NCBI RefSeq assembly: GCF_905171775.1 | Contig: NC_053497.1 | Span: 106,167,157-106,231,156 of the forward strand | From: Rana temporaria | Taxonomy: Eukaryota; Chordata; Amphibia; Anura; Ranidae | DNA length: 64,000 nucleotides | Direction of reading: 5' to 3' | Notes under the pieces: model-generated | Database searches by the model: none | The model's input: only the letters and a program-made list of their open reading frames with translations | What the model was told of the DNA's origin: nothing | Program-made: the position numbers and the translations under genes | In this document: piece by piece, positions 23,490-36,106 of the stretch | Layout: each line of letters starts with the position of its first letter | Position numbering within the stretch: position 1 is the first letter of the stretch

Positions 23490-24238
23490 CAGTGCTTTAA
23501 GTGGGCCAAAAGAGGTGCCGGTACTCTATTAGGCGCCGGTGCTCGCCCCCCCTCCCCCAATACTGATATATATATATATAATGAGCTCTCATGGAGGTAA
23601 CATGGAGGGAGGGAGCTAACAGAAATGAAAATTGTCCATCACCACCAATAAAATGGTATTTCCAATTGCCATCAAATTACGTTTTTTCCTTACCTACCTT
23701 GTGGCAGCAGAGCGAGGCAGGCACTGAAGTCGGCGGGCAAATGGGAGGTCTGGTCTAGCACGCAGCCTGGCTCCGCTGCTCTCACAGTAACTGACTGACT
23801 CGTCTCCACCCCCCGGGAGCAGGCTGAGCTTGACTCAAGCACGTAGCCGATGCCGCCCGCACGGCCGCGGAGACTACAACTCCCATGATAATTAGCGGCA
23901 CTGTGGCGACGTCACATGACAATAACAGTCATGATTCCGTCATTCAGCGCCGCAGACGGATCGCGGACGGCCGCGGCGGCTATTGTTTCGCGGTCTGTCT
24001 GCAATACAAACATACAACATTACTTGGGGGGGCACACAGTAAAATTGGGGGGGACGTGGCCCGCTCAAGCCCCACCCTGGAGACGCCCCTGACTACAATG
24101 CTGTAGCTAGCTCTCCGCTGCGTTCCTGTACCGGAAACCCACGTACTGGGCGCACGGAGAGGTGCTGGTACTCTCCAGGGCCATTTTTGGAAGTGGCGGT
24201 ACTGAGTACCGCCGCGTTCCCGCCCACTTAAAGCACTG
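23490..24238. mobile_element. hAT-type non-autonomous element, CAGTGCTTTAAGTGGGC family
   Basis: Inverted ends CAGTGCTTTAAGTGGGC and GCCCACTTAAAGCACTG are flanked by a perfect 8 bp duplication GGTAGGGG (23482-23489 and 24239-24246). The 749 bp interior is GC-rich and contains GGTACTGAGTACC and no transposase. Confidence 0.9.
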
Positions 24239-24246
24239 GGTAGGGG

Positions 24247-25340
24247 TGTATGGGATTTACATGGGACCAACTATATACACTCTATGTATATACACTCCAG
24301 TCTTCACTCAAGCAAAATACTTGCTTGCAGACTATTCATCCTCAATCCCTCCAGCACTTTACTTGCCTACACTTCTAGGACCAGCTAGCACCGATTAGTA
24401 GGCCAGTACTGACTCAAACAGGTCTAGTTGCAGGCAGGGACCGCGGGACAAAAATATGGTAGTCTGCATGGCTACTGAGCCCAGTACCACATGTTCAGGC
24501 CCTGCCAGCACACATGGCTGCAGCTGCCTCTCTTCACTGCCCATGTTTCCACAGTTTTCTTACCTGGTTCTGCACCCATCTCAGACTGCAATCTCCCAGT
24601 CCTCTCAGGCGTGCCTCCTCAGTCCTCTCTTCTGGTTCTATACCCTTCTCAGACTGCTCTCTATCTGTCCTCTTAAGGCCTGCCATCTGTTGTTCCTCCT
24701 TGGAGACTTGCCTGGCAGTGCTCTCTCCCACTGTCCCCTCCTTGCTCCTCTAGGCCAGGACACCTCTGTGGGTTGTAGGAGGGTCCCGTCCACACCCAAG
24801 TCCAAGGACACCCCCCCAGAATTGGGAGCACCCTTAAACGCCACCGACAGCCTAGCACTCAATCTCCAACTTCCACCCAAACAACTTTTCCCACCGCAGG
24901 TCTGCCCCTGCCAATCCAGAGTGGGGATTGGTCAGGGGTCCTCAAAATACCCCAAGCAGCTCCACCTCCCCTCTCCACCTCTTCTTCCAGAAAAGACCAG
25001 AATCTTCTGGAAATAAGTAAGAGATCACCCAGCACTACCCTGAGCCACTCCCAGCCCAGATCAAAACAAACAGGCCTGACTGCCAACCAGGCCTGCCTAA
25101 ATGTACCTACTCTGCCAAAAACCTATATACAATTCTCTAGCAATCTATAGGGTGCTACATTTATTATGGAGAATAAAACAGGAGGTAGAACACACAAAGG
25201 TGGGCGCTGATACACAAAACTGCCAGGTGGTTAGAACTAGAGTTAGGTTCTATGGCAGGGAGATCTATATACCCAAGACATACGAGAAGCCAGCATGGGC
25301 ATCTAGTCTAGCAAGCCCTCCATCTATAATTGAAGCATCA
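24247..25340. other. Intergenic DNA, Pro/Ser-rich frame of doubtful meaning
   Basis: A 186-codon plus-strand frame at 24456-25016 is rich in Ser, Pro and Leu, and has overlapping open frames on both strands. It shows no domain or splice context. CT-rich composition explains it better than selection. Part of this block may be an unrecognised retroelement LTR. Confidence 0.35.
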
Positions 25341-25753
25341 TGCCGCGTACACACGGCCGTTTTCTGTGATGAAATAAAACAACGTTTTAAAAAACGTAAT
25401 TTTAAATGATCGTGTGTGGACAAAACATTGTTTTTTGTCTTCTGAAAAACAACCAAAAAAAAATTTCAACATGCTTCAATTTTTTATGTCATTTTTAAAA
25501 ATGTCGTTTTTTGTGTCATTTAAAATGATCGTGTGTGGGCTAAAACGACGTTTAAAACAACGCATGCTCAGAAGCAAGTTATGATGCGAGCTTGAATTGA
25601 ACAGAGTGCCGCCGTACGTGCTGAACATAACCGCGCTTTGCTAGAGCATTTTGAAAAAACGATGGTGTGTACGCAACGTCGTTTTTTAAAATGTTTTCAT
25701 GAGAAAAAACAACGTTTTTTTACAAGACAAAAAACGAGCGTGTGTACGCGGCA
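25341..25753. mobile_element. Harbinger-type MITE, TGCCGCGTACACACG family
   Basis: TGCCGCGTACACACGGCCG and CGAGCGTGTGTACGCGGCA bound 413 bp, with TCA on the left and TAA on the right. The interior core ACGCATGCTCAGAAGCAAGTT and the CCGCGCTTTGCTAGAGCATT block (about 25630) are shared with the element at 51131. Confidence 0.85.
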
Positions 25754-27309
25754 TAACACTGGGTAGAGCGCTCTTTAATGAAGGAACTGTTGGGGCCCCA
25801 AAGCTCTAACCGTAATGCAGAATAATTTATAATATTGTCACTGTGTATGGCCATTTATTCTCCTTAGCATTTCATAGCTGTTAATGGTTGGAGTAGGCAC
25901 ACAACACACCTCCCTCCATAATCTCAATGATATTAAAGCAGGGAGAAAAATTAATCTGCATATTAGCCAATTACAGGTCAAAAAAATGAGACAGAATTGA
26001 TAATAGGTTATACTGAACAATCAAAGCAACTCTGCCATTAGACAACAAAGAAGTCTTGTAGTTTGGACCAGTGTTCTTTCTTGAAGCTTCGATAGATGAA
26101 GTGTACTTCTTATATTCCCAGCAGCTGACCACATTTAAAATTTCATTCGACAAAAGCAGAAACTTAATGGTGAAAGTTAGTTAAGGTTATTTTACTGACT
26201 TTTATGACTGTCCCTCTAGCAGACTTAACCTAAGACTGACAGTAGAATTCTCCAATTCTCTTGGATTTATTTTCATGCACTACATTGGTCATTTCAACTT
26301 TACAATAAAAATGGCACCTGGCAGGCAATGGGTTAAAAACACTGCAAAAACACCTTCTGAACCTGCACGAGAGTCATCTGACCCTCAGAAGTGCTATGGA
26401 TTGGCCAGTGGAGGTCTCCCCACATAGCATTGTCTCTTGTCAACTTACAGGCCTGCTGGGAAATTCCCATTGCCCTGGGGCGTTAATGACACAACAAACT
26501 AAGTATTGGTACTGTCACACTAAAAAGAAAAAACAAGCACACTGCATTATTACTGATTGCAAGTATTTTGGAAAATATAAGAAATACATAAATACTTGCT
26601 CTTTTTTTTATATCTGGCACCTTGGGGCTTAAAAACTGATGTACCGCTACAAGTCCCAGCATGCTGCTACTAACATGGCTTTTTCTATATATAGTATGTA
26701 TATTGGTTCCAGTATTCAGGACATTTAAGTTGCAGCGGTCCTGTTACCATCTTATAGCCAAGCTCAAGGATCTATCTTATGTTATTGCTAGCTTGGCTTG
26801 CCTTTGTGCGTTTTAGGGAGTTTTAAACTGTGTGACTGCATGTAATACGTTTTCTTGGCATGAATATAAGTGCAAACATCCCAGGAACCTATCACCTTTT
26901 TCAATACTACTTTTACCTGAAATGGCAGCTAATTCAGAACAATGGCAAAGTCATATACTGTAAATTGTAAAGAGAACCAATCTGAAGTCTACTAAATTAA
27001 TACAAGTAACATAGCATGGCACTCGTGTGATCTTACAATATGCAACATGAGACAAGGACACAGTTAGTAAAAACAACATGCAGTCCACATGGGGATTCCA
27101 TATCTGTGGATAATGTGACCCACAGTTTTGCATCTAAGCTCACACGATAAAAACTTCAAAGCACTATACTACAAATTATGTGCAAACATCCCAATGTTGA
27201 AATTTGAAAAAAAGAAATGCATAGGGTAGAAAATGGTACTGGCTCCATGGCGCTAAATACTGGGCATGGCTTAAATACAATAAATGCCTTAAAAATGCCT
27301 TAAAAAACA
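25754..27309. other. Intergenic DNA without recognised features
   Basis: No gene or transposon ends are seen. Composition is AT-rich with only short open frames. Confidence 0.4.
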
Positions 27310-28015
27310 ACACATCTTTAAAATGTTGCCTCCCCACTCCGCTTAAGCTTCATTCTATGGGTTTATGGCCAAACTCTTTATGTAGTAGGTGTGAGAGTGA
27401 CATAGGTGACTTTATTTATCCAAAATGGAGATGTCCAAAGCCCCACCGCTATTGGGGTACAGAAGTTGCAACGATCAATGCAGGTCTCAATTCCATTGTA
27501 TTTTGGGTATACTCGATATCGTTATTCAGGATACGTTTCTAAGAGAGGTGGCAGCTAGGGTATTATTTCAGGCCTGCAGACATATATTTTTACATTGGAT
27601 CTCACCAGACCCTCCTACATCTAAAATGTGGCTTGAACACATAGGCACCATGTTGTGGTTTGAAAAACAAATATACCAGTACAGGGGCAGCCCCTTTAAA
27701 TTTGAGAAGGTACGGAGGAGCTGGTTGGCTACTCCAGGTTTGGCTCCAACTGACTTAATTATGGGGAGAATATTCTTCTGATTGGCAGGAGGGTCTCCCT
27801 CTCTCATTTTCATGTCTACAACTAGAACTGTAGGGGACAATGATGGGGGAATATTTGTGGTGGGTTGGTAACTCTGGATTACTTGCAATGTTATTTGTTA
27901 CTCTGACTTGCTATGTACTGATTGGTGGTATTTGTATTATTTTGATTGCACTGGCTGTTTGTATTTGGAAGTGAAATGTCAATTAACTTGTTACTTTAAA
28001 AAAATAAAAATACAT
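27310..28015 (+). pseudogene. 3' end of an L1-type LINE ORF2
   Basis: Plus-strand frames read LCSRCESDIGDFIY, then CPKPHRYW, the Cys-rich C-terminal motif of L1 ORF2. In a second frame they continue GILDIVIQDTFLREVAARVLF, then WLEHIGTMLWFEKQIYQY and RSWLATPGLAPTDLI before the stop near 27781. The 3' UTR ends near an AAAATAAAAATA tail at about 28010. One frameshift near 27480 and extreme 5' truncation make it non-functional. Confidence 0.75.
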
Positions 28016-28051
28016 TTGACTCCCCAGTGCCCTGATATTCAATGCATACAT

Positions 28052-28602
28052 TAGGGTTGATTTACTGAAACTGGAGAGTGAAAAATCTTGTGCAGCTCTG
28101 CATAAAAACCAATTGGTTTCCAGATTTTATTGTCAAAGCTTAATGGCCCGTACACACGATCCGAATATCGGACGAAAACGATCGTCCGATGAAGGATCGT
28201 ATGATTTTCGGATCGTGTGTACACTACTTTCTAGAGCCGATCACGACAGTTCATCCGATATTATTTGATCGGACATGCACGAAAATTTTCCTCGTACGAT
28301 GTCAGATCGTACGATTTTCATTTAGTCAGTACAGTTGTCGTCCGAAAATACAATACAAATACATTAAAACACATGACATCACTTCTGATAATTTTTTTCG
28401 GTCGTACGAAAATTTTCAAGGCTTTAATAACCTATTTCATTTTACTTGCGACTATTAAGCAAAAAAAGGCGTACGATCCGTCGTACGATATTCGGATCGT
28501 GTATGGGCCATAAGTGAATAAGCTAAAGTTAGAAGCTGATTGGCTACCACGCACAGCTGCACCAAATTGTGCACTCTTCAATTTTAGTAAATCATCCCCA
28601 TT
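28052..28602. mobile_element. Inverted-repeat MITE, GGGTTGATTTACT family
   Basis: GGGTTGATTTACTGAAACTGG on the left and its degenerate inverse, ending TTTTAGTAAATCATCCCC, bound an element. Its inner arms TTGTGCAGCTCTGCAT and GCACAGCTGCACCAAATTGTG are also inverted. A Harbinger MITE (28144-28510) split it in the middle. Confidence 0.75.
28144..28510. mobile_element. Harbinger-type MITE, TGGCCCGTACACACGATCCG family
   Basis: The 367 bp element has TAA duplications on both sides (28141-28143 and 28511-28513). Its ends TGGCCCGTACACACGATCCG and CGGATCGTGTATGGGCCA are inverted. The interior carries many ATCGTACGAT palindromes. Confidence 0.9.
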
Positions 28603-28940
28603 GTCTAATAAATGGCAACATAAATACCTGTATTCACGGTTTTTCTATGTGGTTCATATGATCATAAAAATCCAACAAGTGTGTCTGTGTTGCTGGTGCA
28701 TCCCCCAGGGCCGACAGCACTTTACAGCTATGGACGCCAGTGTAATGGCATCACTGCTTGAGGGATTCAGCAGCATTGCTGGCCTTCCACAGATAGACAA
28801 ACTTTCTGAAGCGTCATGGTCATGTGACTGCATAGAAAAAAGTATTTACTGTATGCAGGAATAACAGAACAACCACTATGAAACATTTTAAAAGGCAGGT
28901 TATTATATAGCTTTTCCTTTTAAGTAGAGTCTGAGCACAT
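28603..28940. other. Intergenic DNA without recognised features
   Basis: No gene or repeat end is evident. Confidence 0.4.
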
Positions 28941-29515
28941 ACAGTGATCAGCCATAACATTATGACCATCCACCATAACCCCTGGAGGCATGGACTCCAC
29001 TAGACCTGTGAAGGTATGCTGTGGTATCTGGCACCAAGTTGTCAGTAGCAGATCCTTTTAAGTCCTGTAAGTTGCGAGGTGGGGCATCCAAGGATCGGAC
29101 TTGTTTTTCCAGTACATACCACAGATGCTCAATTGGATTGAGATCTGGCAAATTTGGAGACCAAGTCAAAACCTCAAACTTGTTGTTGTGTTCCTCAAAC
29201 CATTCTTGAATTCATCAGACTAGGCATCCTTCTTCCATTGCTCTGTGGTTAGGCTCTGATGCCAACGTGCCCATTGTAGGCGCTTATGGCTATGGACACA
29301 GCATGGGCACCCTGAATGGTCTGCAACTAAGCAGACCCATATGCAACAAACTGCGATGCACTATGTGTTCTGACATCTTTCTATTGGAAACGGCATTAAC
29401 TTTTTTAGAAACTTGAGTCACAATAGCCCATCTATTGGATCAGACCACATTGACTTCACTCCGTACGTGCATCATTTTACCCATCAGTGGTCATAATGTT
29501 ATAGTTGATCGGTGT
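28941..29515 (-). mobile_element. Deleted Tc1/mariner-type element
   Basis: Ends ACAGTGATCAGCCATAACAT and ATGTTATAGTTGATCGGTGT are inverted and next to TA. The minus strand keeps one transposase block, PDLNPIEHLWYVLEKQVR (near 29140), the C-terminal DDE-region motif of Tc1/mariner enzymes. Most of the gene is deleted. Confidence 0.8.
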
Positions 29516-29867
29516 ATGCTGCAGTGCTATCTATAAAATAACTTGTAATTGTTGTGCCACAAGTCACACACACACACGCTCACTATGATATCATCTGTCC
29601 CTATTTCCCAGCGACAGTCCGCACTGTAAGGGGTCTGTACTGGAAAATGGGCATCCCCGGATTTGTCCTCAGGAGCGAACACTGTAAACGTCACAATGCA
29701 CAGGCTTCAACTCATCACAAAACCACACAAGCATCAGTTTAAAAATTGCACTGCTATAGCATTCTGCACGTGCACAGCCATTCATGCTACTGCACATGCA
29801 CAGACCACTTCAGCCATGTCATTTTGGTTTGACACTTGCACAGTGATGATTAGGAGCCCCTTTGAAC

Positions 29868-30045
29868 ACTCTGCGTTACTTAATCCTGACCCCAGAACAC
29901 TGTGCTTTACATAATCTTGAGCCCTGAACACTGTGCCTTACCTAATCCTGACCTCCGAGCATTAGATAATCCTAATCTCTGCACTCTTTGCATGACTTAA
30001 TCCTGACTTTTGCACTCTATGTTTTACACTGTCTTGACCCTTAGC
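29868..30045. repeat. Degenerate minisatellite of about 40 bp
   Basis: GAACACTSTGCSTTACSTAATCCTGACC-like units recur about five times, weakening to the right. No gene overlaps. Confidence 0.6.
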
Positions 30046-30699
30046 AGCATAGGTTCAGGTTTTATTTACCCCATATCCCTTTAAGCCCCACCCACTGTTA
30101 ACACAATAGGGCCACACCCACAATTTAAATATTTGCCCTTCTCATGGCACCCAAAGCATTCTGTTTTTATACCTCCAAAGCCTGTCTCTTATCCCAAAAG
30201 CTTATGACTGATTGTTTCAGGGCATATAAAAAAATGGGGGCATGAGTTAGTGGTTGTGACTACAAAAAAGGGTGTGTGGGTTTGCAAGCATGGCCAATAG
30301 GGTGTCCCCAGATTTCAGTTTTAAAATCTGGTAACCTTAACACACACACACCTCAAGACAAAGGGCCAGTGTTGAAAATCGAAACTCTTCCTTTACATAT
30401 GTGTTTCTGTAAACAGAATATGCAGAAGACAGAGCGCTACCAGTGTGACTGATGGGGCAATAATCACCTTTGTTGGAACTATGTAAAGTGTACAACAAAG
30501 TGAATAGGCTATATACTGTCTAAAATCTATCATAGAAAATACTATAATGCAGCAAACGGAAGTATGTGACATACAACCTAGCAATATACAGTGCATCTCT
30601 CAGGACTTAATCATGTACATGATAGCATATACTGTGGGATCTTCCCTATGTAATGGGCAACATACGGCATAGATTGCAGTGGTCAGGATTATGCAACAT

Positions 30700-31065
30700 A
30701 CAACATAGTTATCAGTGGCAGAGAATCATCTTACTGTACATGAAAAGAGGTAGTAAACAATCCCTTGCCCCAGTCATTAGTGGTCAATCTCAGTAAACAA
30801 CACCCCCCCCCCCCCAATCATGGATGGCCACTTGAAGTTAATACATCCTCAATCTTTGGAGGTCAGTGGCATAATATGGTATATCCCCACAACCATTGGT
30901 GGTTGATGACAGTAAAAAATACAACCCCAGACATTGATGGTTAGTAACAGTAAATAACCCCCCCCCCCCCAATCATTGGTGGCTAGGGTACTAAAATCTT
31001 TCAAAACATTGTTGTTCAGGGGCTGTAATAAAACCATCCCTAAGCATTGGTGGTCCAGATGCTGT
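30700..31065. repeat. Degenerate minisatellite with poly-C runs
   Basis: CAATCATTGGTGGTTAGTRACAGTAAA-like units recur about seven times, separated twice by runs of 12 or more C (about 30788 and 30959). Confidence 0.65.
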
Positions 31066-32511
31066 ACCCCAAGGTGCTGCATTGCTCTGTTTCTTCCACT
31101 GTCGGCTAAGTCAACAGATAACCCTGGCCGGCAGACCTGGCATAGATTTGGAGCAGGGTGCTGGAACAAGCGATACATTACTTGGCTCCAGAATATGTCC
31201 CAGGCCTGCAGGATCTGGGATTTTAACAAAGTCAGGCCAGACAGTCCCCCTGAAATCAGGACATTTGGGAGGTATGGAAGTTAATACCAACCAAATGTGG
31301 CAAGCAAGGCTTTATTTAGTCGGTATAGTACTGGGAATGCAGATCTGAATTCTTTCACTGTGACTTTTCTCATGTATGAACAGATGACTCTTATATAAGT
31401 TTTATAATAAGTGTTTTCAGTGAGATTTAGCTGTATTGTCACAGTATGTCAGCCATGTCTGCTCTCCACAATGCATTGAATAGAATAGCTGAAGAGGGCG
31501 AAATGACCTCAGTATATGAGTGATAAAGAAGTCTTTATGTTGTATTACATTATAACATCTGTAAAATGTCAATTATTTCTGCGTCTATTAATCGACCTCC
31601 TTCTCGGCTTTCAATAACACATGGATGTATACATGGACCCAGATAGATAGATATTTCCAGAGAATAGAATTATTAGAAATAAAGCCTATTGTTCCCCTTG
31701 AAAGTGGAGACGAAGGTATTTACTATTCACAAAACATGATTTCATAAGCTCATCTAATGCAGAAATTGAAGTGAATGGCTGTTCTTTGTAGAGCACTGTG
31801 GAATATGTCAGTACTATATAAATGTACGATAATTATTATATGTAACTGTGGTGGGGAAATTAAAGCTGAACTTCACTCTCTCGATTAACATTGACTAGGT
31901 TTTATCCTTAGGCTGCTAGCATTAGTAAATAGATATGAAGGCATACCTTATTCATTTGTTATAACTTTCTTTTCTTTTTTTCAGTTACTTTCTGGTTTCC
32001 AGGCCTAGGCAAATGATGTCATGCATCCCAAGATTTTTCACAAAGGAAGGATGTTTTTTTCAGCTAAGCACACCCACCAGCCTGCATGCCGGAGCTAAGC
32101 GCAGATAGATTCCAAGAAGTAAATGCTACATTTATCGTCTGCCCTTACTCAAAATAATCATTGCCAGAAATGCTAGGAAGTGATTTTTCAGGAAAATAAA
32201 GCATAGAGACATGGATAGATGGTGAGTTTGCTTTGAATATTAAAAACAAATTAAAGAGCGTTTTTTTTTGTGGTGCTCAGATGCAGTGTAGTTCCACTTT
32301 TTGTAATCACCTATGGTGCAGAGACTAATGTGAGTGGATAAAGCTAGCATTTCAATACACAATACATTTTCACAGGTTCCTGATGAACCAGCTACAATTT
32401 ACTTTGTTTGTCTTCTGCCGCCTTAAAATCCTTCAATTGAAAAAAATGTGCCAGGCAGAAAAAGGCTGAGGCAGAGGGCTGGACGAAAAAAAAAAGTGTG
32501 CATGGCCAGTC
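31066..32511. other. Intergenic DNA with a LINE-tail-like fragment
   Basis: TTGTAGAGCACTGTGGAATATG followed by ACTATATAAATGTACGATAATTATTA (about 31785-31842) matches the 3' end style of amphibian L2/CR1 LINEs. The part at about 31480-31740 is unique and enhancer-like in appearance. No gene is seen. Confidence 0.4.
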
Positions 32512-32514
32512 TAA

Positions 32515-32928
32515 TGCCGCGTACACACGATCGGAATTTCCGAAAACAAATGTTTGATGGGAGCGTGTTGTCGGAAATTCCGACTGTGTGTAGGCTCCAT
32601 CGGACATTTGATGTCAGAATTTCCGATAACAAAAATTTGAGAGCTGGTTCTCAAACTTTCCGACAACAAGTTTTGTTGTTGGAAGTTTGTACACAGTGTG
32701 TACACAATTCCGACGCCCAAAATTCCACGCATGCTCAGAATCAAGCGGAAGAGCCGCATTGCCTATTGAACTTAATTTTTCTCTGCTCGTCGTACGTCTT
32801 TTGCGTTCTTGGCGTTCGGAATTTCCCATTTGTGTGACTGTGTGTATGCAAGACAAGTTTGAGCCAACATCCATCGGAAAAAAATCCACGGTTTTGTTGT
32901 CGGAATGTCCGATCGTGTGTACGCAGCA
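32515..32928. mobile_element. Harbinger-type MITE, TGCCGCGTACACACGATCGG family
   Basis: This 414 bp element is flanked by TAA and TTA. Ends TGCCGCGTACACACGATCGG and CCGATCGTGTGTACGCAGCA are inverted. TCCGA/TCGGA words repeat inside, and the core ACGCATGCTCAGAATCAAG followed by GAACTTAATTTTTCTCTGC is shared with 48571 and 15929. Confidence 0.87.
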
Positions 32929-33005
32929 TTAGTGTTCTCTGTACAGCACTGTGGGATATGTCAGAGTTACAGTCAGAAAATTATTGAAGTTTTCAGCATA
33001 ATTAA

Positions 33006-33890
33006 CCGCTTAAAGACCACCTACCACAGATATACTGCATCAGGGCAGCTCTATTGTCTGCTGATTGGCCAGAGGGGGAGCCAATCAGTGGGTCCAGTGG
33101 ACGTGATGTTCACCAGGACCTGCCGATCGTCCCCCAGAGAGGCAGAATGGCGATCTGCCCATGTAAAAGGCAGATCGCCGTTCTTACAGGGAAGACACTG
33201 ATCTCTGTGTTCCCCGAGTCAGTCCATTCCCCACACAGTTAGCAAGCACCTCCTAGGGATACACTTAAACCTTTGATCGCCACTGGTGTTAACCCCCTCC
33301 CTGCCAGTGTCATTAGTACAGTAACAGTGTTTTTTTTTTTAGCACTGATCACTGTAATAACATCACTGGTTCCCAAAAATCATTATAAGCGTCAAGTGTC
33401 CGTATTTGTCCACTGCAATGTCGCAGTCCTGCTGAAAAAAAATCGCTGGTCGCCGCCATTACTAGTAAAAAAATAAACAAATAAAAGTGCCATAAAAATA
33501 TGCCAAAGTTTATAGACGCGATGACTTTTGCGCAAACCAATCAATATACGCTTATTGGGATTTTTTACCAAAAATATGGAGCAGAATACATATTAGCGTA
33601 AATGAAGTTTTTTACATTTTATTATTGGATATGTTTTATAGCAAAAAGTAAAAAAATAATTTTTATTTTTTCAAAATTGTCACACTTTTTTTGTTTCTAG
33701 TGCAAACATTAAAACCGCAGAGGTGATCAAATACCACCAAAAGAAATCTCTATTTGTGGGGGAAAAAAGAACATAAATTGTATTTGGATACAGTTTAGCA
33801 CGACCGTGAAATTGTCAGTTAAAGTGACAGTGCCGTATCGCAAAAAAAAATGCCTGGTCGTGAAAGAGGTAAAACCTCCTGGGGCTGTGG
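33006..33890. mobile_element. TTAA-flanked element, CCACTTCC family, copy 1
   Basis: TTAA borders (33002-33005 and 33891-33894) enclose 885 bp. It shares with 56745 the ordered internal words CACTGATC(A/G)CTGTA, ATCGCCGCCATTACTA, TTTTGCGCAAACCA, GAGGTGATCAAATACCACCAAAAGAAA and AATTGTCAGTTAAAG. There is no transposase. The TTAA target suggests a piggyBac- or Kolobok-like source. Confidence 0.8.
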
Positions 33891-33999
33891 TTAAACAGGC
33901 ACACAGTACACCTTTTTTTCAAAAAGTGCCTACAGATAAAAGGTGATGTATTTTAAAAAACAGAGAACATAGGGAAAATTTACCTTTTACATAAGAAAA

Positions 34000-35867
34000 A
34001 AAAAAAATTAAGTTTGCCCACTTACAAAGAAATGAAGGGTCTGCGATTTTTATCATAGGTGTGTTTTAAATGATAGATACAGAATAGCAACCAAAAAATG
34101 CAAAAAAAAACCACATGATACAGATGTTATAAATTGAGATGCAGTTCAGTGAGTAAAATAAGTATTTGATCCCCAAGCAAAACATGACTTAGTACTTTGG
34201 TGGAGAACCCGTGTTGGCAAGCACAGAGGTAAGATGTTTCTTGTAGTTGGTTATCAGGTTTGCACACATCTCAGGAGGGATTTTGGTCCACTCTTCTTTA
34301 CAGATCTTCTCTAAATCCTTAAGGTTTCTTGACTGTTGCTTGGCATCTCAAAGTTTCAGCTCCATGCATACATTTTCTATAGGATTAAGGTCTGGAGACT
34401 AGCTAGGCTGCCTAGGCCACTCCATGACCTTAATGTGGCCCTGACCATTGGCCCCTCAATGCGGCAAAGTCAGTCTGTACCTTTAGCAGAGAAACAGCCC
34501 AAAAGCTAAGGGCCAGATTCTCAAAAGAGATACGATAGCGTATCTCCAGATATGCCGTCGTATCTCTGAGTCTGGCCGGTTGTATCTATGCGCCTGATTC
34601 TTAGAATCAGTTACGCATAGATTTCTATTAGATCCGACCGGCGTAAGTCTGTTACGCCGTCCGATCTTAACTGCATATTTACCTTGGCCGCTAGGGGCGT
34701 GTACGCTGATTTACGCCTAGAAATATGTAAATCAGCTAGATATGCAAATTCATGAACGTACGCCCGGCCGACGCAGTACAGTTACGCCGTTTACGTTGGG
34801 CTTTTCCTGGCGTAAAGTTACCCCTGCTATATGGTGGTGTACATGCAGCGTACCAATGTTAAGTATGGACGTCGTTCCCGCGTCGAATTTTGAATATTTT
34901 ACGTTGTTTGCGTAAGTCGTCCGTGAATGGGGCTGGACGTCATTTACGTTCATGTCGAAACTAATACGTCCTTGCGGCGTACTTTGGAGCAATGCACCCT
35001 GGGATATTCCACGGACGGCGCATGCGTTCGTGAAAAACAAGTTATTAACATAAAACACGCCCCCCTGTTCCAAATTTAAATTAGGCGGGCTTATGCCGGC
35101 CTTTTTACGCTACGCCGCCGCAACTTACGGAGCAAGTGCTTTGAGAATACAGCACTTGCCCGTCTAAGTTGCGGAGGCGTAACGTAAATCGGATACGTTA
35201 CGCCCGCGCAAAGATACGTCGAACTACGAGAATCTGGCCGATAATGTTTTCACCTCCGTACTTGACTGAAGGGATGGTGCTCTTAGGGTCATAGTCAGTG
35301 TTTTTCTTCCTTCAAACACAACGAGTCGTGTTAATGCCAAAGAGCTTAATTTTCATCTCATCTGAACACAGCACTTTCTTCCAATCCTTCTCTGAATCAT
35401 TTAGATGTTCATTAGCAAACTTCAGATGGGCCTGTACATGTGGTTTCTTGAGGCGGGGGACCTTGCGGCCACTGCAGGATTTCAATCCATGGCCGCGTAT
35501 TGTGTTACCAATGGTTTGTTTGGTAAATGTGGTCCCAACAGCTTTAAAATCATTCACAAGCTCCTCCCATGTAGTTCTGATCCCTCACTTTTATTATGAT
35601 CATCCTTACCCCATGAGGTGAAATATTGCATACCTGTCGGTGGGAGCCATAATTATTGTTGGTTGGTAGGGGGTCAAATACTTACTTTACTCACTGAACT
35701 GCAACTCCATTTATAACATGTGTTTCTTCTGGATTTTTGGTTGATATTTTGTATCTATCATTTAAAATACACATATGATAAAAAACATAGACCCTTCATT
35801 TCTTTGTAAGTGGGCAAACTTACAAAATATGCAGGGGATCAAATAATTATTTTCCCCATTGTAAACA
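34000..35867 (-). mobile_element. Tc1-like transposon with long inverted repeats, disrupted
   Basis: Long inverted repeats of about 200 bp are visible: TTTGCCCACTTACAAAGAAA to GTATTTGATCCCC on the left, and the inverse through CTTTGTAAGTGGGCAAAC on the right. The minus strand encodes transposase pieces, including HVQAHLKFANEHLN and WKKVLCSDEMKIKLFG (about 35460-35330). Stops remove the N-terminal part. A GGCCAGATTC-family element (34511-35239) split the gene. The outermost left tip seems lost. Confidence 0.8.
34511..35239. mobile_element. GGCCAGATTC-family element, copy 2, nested in Tc1
   Basis: GGCCAGATTCTC and GAGAATCTGGCC bound 729 bp. Flanks CTAAG and GATAA may be an eroded 5 bp duplication of the Tc1 host sequence. 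The interior has the same layout as the copies at 12418 and 47511 but in the opposite orientation. Confidence 0.85.
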
Positions 35868-35936
35868 AATATTATAATAAAATACTGCTTACTCAGCAAT
35901 TTTTATCTATTAACTATTTGTCTCTTCTTTCTCGTA

Positions 35937-35966
35937 GGCCCCATACACACGATAGAATCCATCCGC
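35937..35966 (+). repeat. Left terminal inverted repeat
   Basis: The 30 bp end begins GGCCCCATACACACG and continues ATAGAATCCATCCGC. It pairs with 45284-45313. GTA at 35934-35936 is the left target duplication. Confidence 0.93.
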
Positions 35967-36096
35967 TGAAATTTATCCGCGGATCGGTTTCAGCGGATCA
36001 ACGGATTTATCTGTTGATCCGCTGGAACGTACACACTAGCGCCCAAAAATCTCCGCGAACCAGAACGTATGCAACGTAAACCACGTAAGACGTCAC

Positions 36097-36106
36097 TATA
36101 AAGGGG
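36097..36106 (+). promoter_or_regulatory. TATA box of the transposase gene
   Basis: TATAAAGGGG lies 316 bp before the transposase start codon, after CGTAAGACGTCAC (a CRE-like GACGTC). A matching CACTATAAAGGGGAAG block is found in the MITE at 51131, which supports its being a real promoter piece. The transcription start is inferred. Confidence 0.6.

Noticed and set aside
24456..25016. 186-codon Pro/Ser/Leu-rich frame
   Set aside because: No domain, no splice context, overlapping open frames on both strands and CT-rich composition; kept only as a note.
30788..30975. Poly-C runs considered as structured or G-quadruplex sites
   Set aside because: Runs of C in degenerate repeats are best explained by slippage; no associated promoter or gene was seen.
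32392..32932. Several frames of 60-130 codons on both strands
   Set aside because: They lie within a palindromic Harbinger MITE and change with its inverted repeats; there is no coding evidence.
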